From the NCBI GenBank assembly GCA_965657195.1, contig CBFHNK010000015.1, positions 1 through 29,036 of the forward strand: DNA of 29,036 nt. The letters run 5' to 3'. The position numbers and the translations under genes were made by a program. The notes under the pieces were generated by a model. The model was not told where the DNA came from. It did no database searches and saw only the letters and a program-made list of their open reading frames with translations. Positions 1 through 6,091 of the stretch are shown here, in pieces. This DNA is from TMED14 sp965657195 (GTDB lineage: Bacteria > Bacteroidota > Bacteroidia > Flavobacteriales > Schleiferiaceae). Each line of letters opens with the position of its first letter. The first letter of the stretch is position 1.

Positions 1-2
1 TG

Positions 3-1205
3 AAGGCGGGCGTGCAAACCCTTCGCCTCGCCTTTGACGGCGGCGAACTCAACATAGGCCGACTCACGTTCGCCTACACCGGTCCGTTAGGCACCAGCCT
101 GCCCGTAGCCGACGCCGGAACCAACCAAGTCGTTCTGCTGCCCACCACGGGGACCACGCTTTCGGGCGCGGCCAGCCAGGGCTCGCCCGCCATGCAGTAC
201 CAGTGGACCCAGGTCTACGGCCCCTCGGTGCTGCAGCTCGCGTCGCCGACTGCAGCTTCGACCGCAATTTCAGGATTGCAGCAGGGCATCTACCTCATGC
301 GCCTCACCGTCACCGACGGTCCGCACACCGACATGGACGACGTGTACGTGATTTCAGGAACGTCCACCAACGTTGCCCCTAAGGTCAGCCTGACTCAGCC
401 CAAGCTGGGGGCGCGCTACCTCGAATACGACGCGGTTCCTCTGGCGGCCTTGGCGTCAGACCTCAACGATTCGGTCGTTCGCGTGGACTTTTACGCGGGC
501 AGTACCCTCGTGGGCCGCGATACGGTGGCGCCGTTTGCGCGCACGTGGGTTCCGACCGCCGGGACCTACACCATCTCGGCACGCGCCTTCGACAGCTTCG
601 GAGATTCGAGCACCTCAGCCCTTGTCGAGGTGGTGGTCGACCCGGCACCGCCCTGCGAAGGAACCTCGTGGGACGGCGACTTCAGCTACCGCTTCTCGCC
701 CGACGACACCAACCCCACGCTCACCTTCATCCCCAGCGGACCGGGTGTGGGCGTGCCCACCTGCATTCTGTACTACGGAACCGATCCCGGCGCCCTCCCC
801 GGGTATCCGGTGACGCCCAACGTGCCCTTCACGCTCAACGCGGCCAAGGGCAGCACGATCTACTTCTACTACACCTACTCGTTTCCCGGAGCCGTCGAGA
901 AAAACAACGCCGCCCACAAAGACAGCTACGTCGTGGGTAGCTGCGTCAACATCGGGCTGGGTGAAGAGCAAAGCGACCGCATCCGAATCGCGCCCAATCC
1001 CGCCTCGTCGTCGGTGGTGGTATTCGGAACCCATTCCGGCGACCGCATCCACCTCACAGACGCCACGGGTCGCGTGGTCCGGAGCGCCGTAGCGCAGGGT
1101 GACCGCGAGTCACTGTCGGTCGCGGACCTGCCCTCAGGCCTCTATCTTATTAGGGTGCAGTCCTTGGGCGGAACCGCGACGCTTCGCGTCTCGGTGGTCC
1201 ACTAA
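3..1205 (+). CDS. C-terminal part of a secreted T9SS-sorted multidomain carbohydrate-active protein (5' truncated)
   Basis: The reading frame is open to the left edge, so this is the last 400 or so codons of a larger gene; the GTG at 12 is probably internal. The first residues (AGVQTLRLAFDGGELNIGRL) look like the last strands of a CBM6 carbohydrate-binding module. Next comes a PKD-like Ig domain (about residues 35-115 from the GTG), then a second Ig-like domain (about 125-210). After that is a roughly 100-residue domain starting CEGTSWDGDFSYRF, of a kind found near the C-terminus of Bacteroidota polysaccharide-degrading enzymes. The final 75 residues (from about IRIAPNPASSSVVVFG, with DLPSGLYLIRVQ) form a type A C-terminal sorting domain for the type IX secretion system, so the protein is exported and anchored or released at the surface. 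The catalytic domain lies upstream and cannot be identified. Domain calls rest on pattern recognition. Confidence 0.85.
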   Translation, partial: KAGVQTLRLAFDGGELNIGRLTFAYTGPLGTSLPVADAGTNQVVLLPTTGTTLSGAASQGSPAMQYQWTQVYGPSVLQLASPTAASTAISGLQQGIYLMRLTVTDGPHTDMDDVYVISGTSTNVAPKVSLTQPKLGARYLEYDAVPLAALASDLNDSVVRVDFYAGSTLVGRDTVAPFARTWVPTAGTYTISARAFDSFGDSSTSALVEVVVDPAPPCEGTSWDGDFSYRFSPDDTNPTLTFIPSGPGVGVPTCILYYGTDPGALPGYPVTPNVPFTLNAAKGSTIYFYYTYSFPGAVEKNNAAHKDSYVVGSCVNIGLGEEQSDRIRIAPNPASSSVVVFGTHSGDRIHLTDATGRVVRSAVAQGDRESLSVADLPSGLYLIRVQSLGGTATLRVSVVH

Positions 1206-1214
1206 CTTCTGCGC

Positions 1215-1622
1215 CTAAACGTTAGCCGCGTAGGCTGCAAAGCGGTCCAGAATCATCTGCCAGCCCATGCGCTGCATGTCGTGGCTGTTCTCAGATTCGG
1301 GATCAAATCGCTCGGTCACGATGCAGGCGCCCTCGCCATCGTCGGCGAAGTCCACGGTCCATGTGCGGCCGTCGCTCATGGTGAGTGCGAGGTGCGCACA
1401 GTGTTCAACCGCGGTGTAGGTGGACTCAAAATCGAACCCAAACGATCCGTCGCGGGCTTCCATGCGCGAATTCAGGGTTCCGCCCACGCGCACGTCGTTC
1501 GACGCCGTGGGGCAGCACCAGTCGTCGCCGGCAAAATTCCAGTTCACAATGTGTTCGGGCTCGGTAAAACAGGCCCAAGCGGTGGCGCGCGGAACCGAAA
1601 TCCGCACCGATACTTCAATCAT
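1215..1622 (-). CDS. SRPBCC/AHSA1-like (START-fold) protein
   Basis: A 135-residue protein of the Bet v1/START-like SRPBCC superfamily, AHSA1 branch. The family pattern is visible: IEVSVRISVPRATAWACFTE at the N-terminus, then HIVNWNFA, a GGTLNSRMEARDGSFGFDF strand region, and a C-terminal helix with MGWQMILDRFAAYA. These proteins form a small hydrophobic cavity and are usually cytoplasmic; the ligand cannot be predicted. The stop is 9 nt from the convergent stop of the T9SS gene. The ATG at 1622 has TACCTTTA (1627-1634, minus strand) ending 4 nt before it. That box overlaps the last codons of the upstream gene, so this gene may have its own promoter while also being read through. Confidence 0.85.
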   Translation of the reverse strand: MIEVSVRISVPRATAWACFTEPEHIVNWNFAGDDWCCPTASNDVRVGGTLNSRMEARDGSFGFDFESTYTAVEHCAHLALTMSDGRTWTVDFADDGEGACIVTERFDPESENSHDMQRMGWQMILDRFAAYAANV

Positions 1623-1625
1623 GCG

Positions 1626-2159
1626 CTAAAGGTAGTGCGCGACGCCCACGGCAAAGGTCCAGACTTGGCGGCCGTCGAGTCGCTGGTCCAAAAAGAGGGT
1701 AGGGGTCCATTCCCAGCGGTCGTTCATCGGAACCTCGCCCTCAACCGCCACGCGCATCAGGGGCTTCCACTCGGTGTTTTCAAGGGTGAGTCCGCCGCCT
1801 ACTCCGACCAAAAGGTTGTGGTTGAGGCGGTAAAAAACGTCCAATGTCGTGATGAGCGGCATTTCGAGTTCGACCTCTTCGCCGTCCGGAAGCGCAACCA
1901 TGTAGTTTTCAATTTCGACGTCGCTGTGCCAACCGAGTGACCAGTTGTCGGAAAGGTGGTAGTCTACGTCGAGGCCCCACGATGGCACAAAATACACTCC
2001 GTCACCCGGTACTTCTGGAACCATTCCGTGACCCAGCAGCAGCGCTACACGCACGGGATGCCGGTGGTGGTGGGGATCCGCTTGGTCCGCGGCGGGTTGG
2101 TGCTGGGCGTGTAGGGCCGTCAGTGCGGCGGCTGCAATTAAGGTAAGCAGGCTCTTCAT
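1626..2159 (-). CDS. Small outer-membrane beta-barrel-like protein with a His-rich N-terminus
   Basis: A 177-residue protein not assigned to a named family. Residues 1-19 (MKSLLTLIAAAALTALHAQ) are a Sec signal peptide. Immediately after is a His-rich stretch containing DPHHHRHP (about residues 28-35), a possible metal-binding segment. The remainder alternates polar and hydrophobic residues in strand-like segments (VYFVPSWGLDVDYHL, NLLVGVGGGLTLENTEW, WTFAVGVAHYL), as in small outer-membrane barrels of Bacteroidota. A periplasmic or outer-membrane location is inferred. The gap to the downstream SRPBCC start is only 3 nt. Upstream lie a 14-nt perfect palindrome touching the start codon and a CRP-like site, so regulation may be specific. 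A role in metal sensing or binding is only a guess from the histidines. Confidence 0.75.
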   Translation of the reverse strand: MKSLLTLIAAAALTALHAQHQPAADQADPHHHRHPVRVALLLGHGMVPEVPGDGVYFVPSWGLDVDYHLSDNWSLGWHSDVEIENYMVALPDGEEVELEMPLITTLDVFYRLNHNLLVGVGGGLTLENTEWKPLMRVAVEGEVPMNDRWEWTPTLFLDQRLDGRQVWTFAVGVAHYL

Positions 2160-2161
2160 GG

Positions 2162-2175
2162 GGCAGAATTCTGCC
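2162..2175. promoter_or_regulatory. 14-nt perfect palindrome next to a start codon
   Basis: GGCAGAATTCTGCC is a perfect dyad 2 nt upstream of the ATG at 2159 of the His-rich outer-membrane protein. Its position fits an operator or a translation-controlling hairpin. It contains an EcoRI-type GAATTC core, so chance cannot be excluded. Confidence 0.4.
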
Positions 2176-2205
2176 GCAAAAGACTTGACTTGGGCGAACC
2201 TAATA

Positions 2206-2221
2206 TGTGATTTGGGTCACG
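2206..2221. promoter_or_regulatory. CRP/FNR-like half-perfect palindrome
   Basis: TGTGATTTGGGTCACG matches TGTGA-N6-TCACA at 9 of 10 consensus positions. Its centre is about 54 nt upstream of the ATG at 2159, and it overlaps the stop codon of the ygiD-like gene. It resembles the perfect site at 15679-15694. Confidence 0.35.
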
Positions 2222-3050
2222 ATTGGGCCTTGATTCCGAGTGCGAGCGACGTCATCGTCAGCGAACCTGCCAAGGCGTAGTCGTTAAACACTTCAAGCGC
2301 TTCATCGGACTCACGCAGCGCCAACGCATACAGCATGGGTAGGTAGTGTTCGGGGGTCGGAACCGCGTACTGCACCGCAGTACCCAAGCGGGCGTACTGC
2401 GCCAGCTCGTCGAGGCGCTGGCCCCGCACGCGTTCCATCAATACATCGTGCGCCTCAGTGGCCCAGTCATAGGCAAAACCTACCTGGTTCATGCGGTCCC
2501 AGGCCACGCGGCCAAGGTTGTGCACCATGTTTCCGCTGCCCACGATGAGCACGCCCCGACGCCGCAGCTCCGTCAGCTGCTTCGCCAAAGCCACATGCTC
2601 GGCCGGAGTTTTTCGGCGGTCCAAACTCATTTGCACCACTGGCACATCCGCGTTCGGAACCAAGTGCAGCAGCACACTCCACGCACCGTGGTCAAGCCCC
2701 CATTTGTCGTGGTCGAGGGCACCGTGGGTCAGTTCAGCTCCGGCCCCCGCCAGCGCCGGCATCCCGGGCGCGGGGTACTGCACTTGGTACAGCGACTCCG
2801 GGAAGCCTCCAAAGTCGTGAATCGTGCGCGGCTGGCCCATGGCGGTGAATTGGGTTCCAAACGTTTCCCAGTGCGCCGAAATGCACAGAATGGCCCGAGG
2901 CTTCGGAAGCTCAGCGCCCTTCGCATGAATCCCTCGGGTGAAGAGGTTGTCTTCAATGGCGTTCATCGGGCTGCCGTGGCCCAAAAAGAGCACCGGCATG
3001 CGTTCGGTGCGGGTGCTGCCCAGCCAGCGGTCCAGTTCAGCTGCGGTCAC
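2217..3050 (-). CDS. ygiD: YgiD-type extradiol dioxygenase (4,5-DOPA dioxygenase family)
   Basis: A 277-residue protein matching the LigB-superfamily 4,5-DOPA dioxygenase extradiol proteins such as E. coli YgiD over its full length. These enzymes open catechol rings using a bound divalent metal; the physiological substrate in bacteria is uncertain. Conserved histidines appear as GHGSPMN (H25), SAHWE (H60), GNMVHNLG (H177) and TPEHYLP (H235), which correspond to the family's metal and active-site histidines. IHDFGGFP and YPAPG are further family signatures. The N-terminal extension before MPVLFLGHG resembles that of YgiD, which supports the start at 3050. That ATG overlaps the stop of the DsbA-like gene by 4 nt (ATGA), so the two are translationally coupled. 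Confidence 0.93.
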   Translation of the reverse strand: MTAAELDRWLGSTRTERMPVLFLGHGSPMNAIEDNLFTRGIHAKGAELPKPRAILCISAHWETFGTQFTAMGQPRTIHDFGGFPESLYQVQYPAPGMPALAGAGAELTHGALDHDKWGLDHGAWSVLLHLVPNADVPVVQMSLDRRKTPAEHVALAKQLTELRRRGVLIVGSGNMVHNLGRVAWDRMNQVGFAYDWATEAHDVLMERVRGQRLDELAQYARLGTAVQYAVPTPEHYLPMLYALALRESDEALEVFNDYALAGSLTMTSLALGIKAQS

Positions 3051-3694
3051 GGTGCGGCTTCGATCGATTCGCGCATCGCAGCGGCAAACGTGGCCACGGG
3101 CTGGGCTCCGCTCAACCCGATGCGGTTGTTGAATACAAAAAACGGAACCCCACGCACATTCAACTTTTGAGCATAGGCCACGTCGGCGTCCACTTCAGAA
3201 TGGTAGGACGTCGGATCGCTGGCCACGGCGTGAGCAGCCTCGCGGTCCAGGCCCGCGCGGGCCGCCGCATCGGCGAGGGCGTCGGCCCCGTTGAGGTTTA
3301 CGCCCTCACAGAAGTAGTCGCGCATCAGTTCTTCTTTGAGCCGAGCCGCTGCCTCGAGCGACTGGGCGCGTGCCCACTGCAGAAGTCGGTGCGCATCGCG
3401 GGTTCGCACCACCTTGGCCTTGGTGAAGTCCATCTGGATCCCCACCTGGCTTGCCCGGTAGGCCACAGCTTGGGTCATGCGCTCGGCATCGGCCACACTC
3501 ATTCCTTTTTTGGCGGCCAAATTCACGGTGCTGAGGGTTCCGAGGTCGGAATCCGCCACGCCCGGGTCCAACTCAAAGCTGCGAAAGCGGATTTCGGCAT
3601 CTGAGATTCCGAGTTCGGCCAACGCCCCCTCGAGGTGCCGCTTGCCGATGTAGCAAAAGGGGCACGTAATGTCACTGAATACATCGACGGTCAT
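3047..3694 (-). CDS. DsbA-family (FrnE-like) thiol oxidoreductase
   Basis: A 215-residue cytoplasmic DsbA/FrnE-like protein of the thioredoxin fold with an inserted helical domain. The N-terminus MTVDVFSDITCPFCYIGKRH places a CPFC redox motif at C11-C14; most FrnE proteins have CPWC. Other family features are RFRSFELDPG and the C-terminal GVPFFVFNNRIGLSGAQP, which contains the cis-proline loop. FrnE-type proteins are linked to disulfide chemistry and oxidative stress. I chose the ATG at 3694 because an in-frame TTG at 3709 would put the start inside the predicted promoter box (TACGTTTG, minus strand, 3699-3706). It is the first gene of a two-gene unit with the ygiD-like gene. There is no signal peptide. 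Confidence 0.9.
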   Translation of the reverse strand: MTVDVFSDITCPFCYIGKRHLEGALAELGISDAEIRFRSFELDPGVADSDLGTLSTVNLAAKKGMSVADAERMTQAVAYRASQVGIQMDFTKAKVVRTRDAHRLLQWARAQSLEAAARLKEELMRDYFCEGVNLNGADALADAAARAGLDREAAHAVASDPTSYHSEVDADVAYAQKLNVRGVPFFVFNNRIGLSGAQPVATFAAAMRESIEAAP

Positions 3695-3698
3695 GATG

Positions 3699-3706
3699 CA
3701 AACGTA
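3699..3706 (-). promoter_or_regulatory. -7 box for the DsbA-like gene
   Basis: TACGTTTG matches the Bacteroidota -7 consensus TAnnTTTG and ends 4 nt before the ATG at 3694, which predicts a leaderless or nearly leaderless transcript. Confidence 0.6.
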
Positions 3707-3713
3707 CAACTAA

Positions 3714-3725
3714 ATGTTTAAACAT
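3714..3725. promoter_or_regulatory. 12-nt palindrome upstream of the DsbA-like gene
   Basis: ATGTTTAAACAT is a perfect dyad centred about 25 nt upstream of the ATG, between the -7 box and the expected -33 region. That is a usual place for a repressor operator. The regulator is unknown. Confidence 0.4.
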
Positions 3726-3732
3726 ATAAAAA

Positions 3733-3851
3733 CTAGTTACTCGTAGCTGGTTACTTGTTTGAGTTTCTCGCTCCTAGTTACTCGTTCTCGTTCGAGTTTC
3801 TAGTTAGTGGTAATTGGTTTAAACCAGAAACCAGCAACAAGAAACCAGAAG
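3733..3851. repeat. Degenerate heptamer repeat array with inverted right arm
   Basis: The 168-nt gap between two minus-strand genes is AT-richer than its surroundings and is built from 7-nt units. The left part has many CTNGTTN units (CTAGTTA, CTCGTAG, CTGGTTA and CTTGTTT in a row at 3733-3760, with others to 3820 in broken phase). The right part has four tandem units of the reverse complement: AAACCAG, AAACCAG, CAACAAG, AAACCAG (3821-3848). The arms meet at a perfect TGGTTTAAACCA dyad (3815-3826), so the RNA or DNA could form a long imperfect hairpin. I know no function. It is not coding on either strand. Confidence 0.7.
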
Positions 3852-3862
3852 TATGCGTCTCG

Positions 3863-6034
3863 CTACGACCCCAAAGCCACCTGACCCTTGAGGTAGGCTT
3901 GCCATGCGCCCTGAACGTACTGGCCTCCGGCGTACACCAGGGTGAAGGCGTTGGGTCGGTAGGTGAGGACTGGCTGCACCAAGAGGTTGGCGTTGAACGC
4001 GTCCCACTGGCCGACCAAACGCAGTTCGGTAGCGCGTGTAAGCGACCATTCGAGGCCGCTTCGGTAGATGAATCCGCGGTAGATAAGTTCTGAACCGTTG
4101 AGTTCGTGCATTTGGGCGTGGTTCAGCATGTGGTTCCAGCGCAGTTGGCCGGCAAACTGAACTTGGGCGTTGACCGAAATATTGCGAGTGCGTCCCAGCC
4201 GCAAATTGGATTCGTTATAGGCGATGCTCTGGCCGGTGTTGAGCTCAACACCCGCGTTAAACGTTTGGCTAGGGCGCCAGTTGAGGTTGGTGCCCAAGGT
4301 GCGCAGGTTGCTGAAGTGAACGCCTTTAAACACTTCGTCAAAGCGAAAGCGGTGAAAAAAGCTGCTGCGCAGGTTGCCGCCCCACTGGATCCAGCCCCAA
4401 ACGAGGTGGTGGTTTTGGCGCAGATCGCCGTCAAAGTACCTGAACTGCGTCGCCTCGTTGTACACGCCCCAGGTCTTGACCCACTTTTTGTTGGGGAATG
4501 CGTTGTAGCTGGCGCCCAGCTCGTAGCGCATCCAGTCGTTTTGCGGTTCGAAGCCCATTTCGGCCCTGAAGGTGGGGCTTTGGCCCATCACGTCGGCGCG
4601 GAGCGTCCAGTGCTTCGACTGGCGCACCAGTCCGCCGTACATCGCTATGCCTTGAAAGCGCTCGCCGTCGAGGGCGGCTGTGCGCCCTTTGAAGTTTTCG
4701 CCTCCCGAGATCCAGTCGGCATTGGGTTCGCGGGTATCGCTAAATGCGACTTCGGCTTTAAAGCGCAGGGCGTCGCTGATCCGCAGGTTGACGTCGGCTG
4801 CGGCGAGCGAACCGCTTCCGCCGTCGAAGTAGGTGCGCTGGGTTCCGAGAAGCCCAATGCCCGACGCATAGGGCAGGCGGCGCTGAATGCGTGCGATGGT
4901 CGACCAGTTGGCACCAGAGGTTCCGTACGCCGAAAAATTGCGCCCCGGAACCAGGTAGGGCGACGCCGCATCGTAGCCCGTGAGCACGTAGCTGCGGTAC
5001 TTCTGGCCCTGGTTGGTGAATTTGGTCAGCCCCAAGGGGTTGGCAATGCTGCGGGTGTAGACGTAGTTCTGGCGCGTGGCGAACTGGTCGCTACCCTCGA
5101 TAAAGAAGGGGCGGCGCTCGGGGTAGAAGAGCGCAAACGACGAGTTGACGGCCACCTGGGCGACGTCGGCTTCGACGTTGCTGAAGTCGGGGTTCAGCGC
5201 GATCTCGACTGAAGAGGCGGCGTCGAGTCCGATGAACGCGGAACCACCCACCTTAGCGCCCGGCTGCACGGCCGACCTAGGCTCGCCCACGGCGCTTCCG
5301 AAGGCGTAGGGTATGAGTTGGCGGCGGAGCTTGGGTTTGATTCCGTCCAAAATCATCGAGTGGGCAAACTGGCAGTCGGCGCAGAAGATTTCGCGGTACT
5401 GGGGGTTGGCCTGCACGTTGATTTGCACGCCTTTGGTGTAGGTCTGGCGAAAGAAGGTGAACTTCCAGCGCTGGCGCTTGCTGCTGCCAAACTGCAGGGC
5501 GTTGAACGGAATCCGTAGTTCGACGGTGTATTCGCCAGGGCTGCGCGCGCCTTGGGCCTCAAATTCGACGTCGTACGAAACGTCCATTTGGTCATCCATG
5601 TGGTTGGCGGGGTCGTTTTTGCGCACATCGAGCTGGACTCCGTACGCGTTGGAGCCCAAAAAGACCATGTTGCGCGTGTCGCCGTAGACGTCGAGGGCGA
5701 TTCCGACAAAGTCGTCTTCCCAAGCCGCGTCGCGGCGGTTGAGGTTGGCCCTGAAGTCGGTGGGGTCGACGCTGCAGCGAAAGGCCACGTACAGGGCCTG
5801 GTCGTCTTTGAAGATGAAGCCTTCGGTGGCCAGCGGGGCAGGGGTGTTGTAGCCGGGATTGATCTCCCAGCTGAGCGGTAGGCTCAAGGCTCCGGACCAT
5901 TCGCCAGCCGCCATGGATCCGTCGATGACGACGCGGTCGGGCTTGGTCGGAACTTCGTGTTCGGTGACCGAGATGGTCTGGCCGAAGCTTGCGGTGCATG
6001 CCGCGAGAAATAGAAAAAGGCCCAGTTTGCGCAT
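3863..6034 (-). CDS. CBM9-like/DUF5916 outer-membrane protein
   Basis: A 723-residue exported protein. Residues 1-18 (MRKLGLFLFLAACTASFG) are a signal peptide. About residues 35-215 resemble a carbohydrate-binding module family 9-like beta-sandwich: DRVVIDGSMAAGEW at its start, then DDQALYVAFRC, DDFVGIALDVYGD and VELRIPFNALQF. From about 235 onward the sequence reads as the DUF5916 domain, with alternating strands of a large outer-membrane barrel (RRPFFIEGSDQF is characteristic). The family is common in Bacteroidota and often lies near TonB receptors, as here, but its biochemical role is unknown. A -7 box sits just upstream, so it may be transcribed separately from the TonB receptor gene that ends 57 nt upstream. 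Confidence 0.88.
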   Translation of the reverse strand: MRKLGLFLFLAACTASFGQTISVTEHEVPTKPDRVVIDGSMAAGEWSGALSLPLSWEINPGYNTPAPLATEGFIFKDDQALYVAFRCSVDPTDFRANLNRRDAAWEDDFVGIALDVYGDTRNMVFLGSNAYGVQLDVRKNDPANHMDDQMDVSYDVEFEAQGARSPGEYTVELRIPFNALQFGSSKRQRWKFTFFRQTYTKGVQINVQANPQYREIFCADCQFAHSMILDGIKPKLRRQLIPYAFGSAVGEPRSAVQPGAKVGGSAFIGLDAASSVEIALNPDFSNVEADVAQVAVNSSFALFYPERRPFFIEGSDQFATRQNYVYTRSIANPLGLTKFTNQGQKYRSYVLTGYDAASPYLVPGRNFSAYGTSGANWSTIARIQRRLPYASGIGLLGTQRTYFDGGSGSLAAADVNLRISDALRFKAEVAFSDTREPNADWISGGENFKGRTAALDGERFQGIAMYGGLVRQSKHWTLRADVMGQSPTFRAEMGFEPQNDWMRYELGASYNAFPNKKWVKTWGVYNEATQFRYFDGDLRQNHHLVWGWIQWGGNLRSSFFHRFRFDEVFKGVHFSNLRTLGTNLNWRPSQTFNAGVELNTGQSIAYNESNLRLGRTRNISVNAQVQFAGQLRWNHMLNHAQMHELNGSELIYRGFIYRSGLEWSLTRATELRLVGQWDAFNANLLVQPVLTYRPNAFTLVYAGGQYVQGAWQAYLKGQVALGS

Positions 6035-6041
6035 GAAGCTG

Positions 6042-6049
6042 CAAAACTA
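6042..6049 (-). promoter_or_regulatory. -7 box for the DUF5916 gene
   Basis: TAGTTTTG, followed by C, matches TAnnTTTG and ends 7 nt before the ATG at 6034, giving an almost absent 5' leader. Confidence 0.55.
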
Positions 6050-6091
6050 GGCCTTCAGCCGTTAGGGCCTTACCCCCGTCGCGCCAGCGAA

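Noticed and set aside
2346..3170. Plus-strand open frame of 274 codons opposite the ygiD-like gene
   Set aside because: The minus-strand YgiD match is full length with all four histidines; this is a shadow frame.
3733..3851. Heptamer array considered as a CRISPR array or insertion-sequence end
   Set aside because: Units are only 7 nt with no spacers, there are no cas genes or transposase, and no target-site duplication is visible.
4106..5212. Long plus-strand open frame opposite the DUF5916 gene
   Set aside because: It lies wholly antisense to a well-supported gene, has no recognisable domain or signal peptide, and is low in complexity (Ala, Val and Gly rich), as expected from the complement of high-GC coding DNA.
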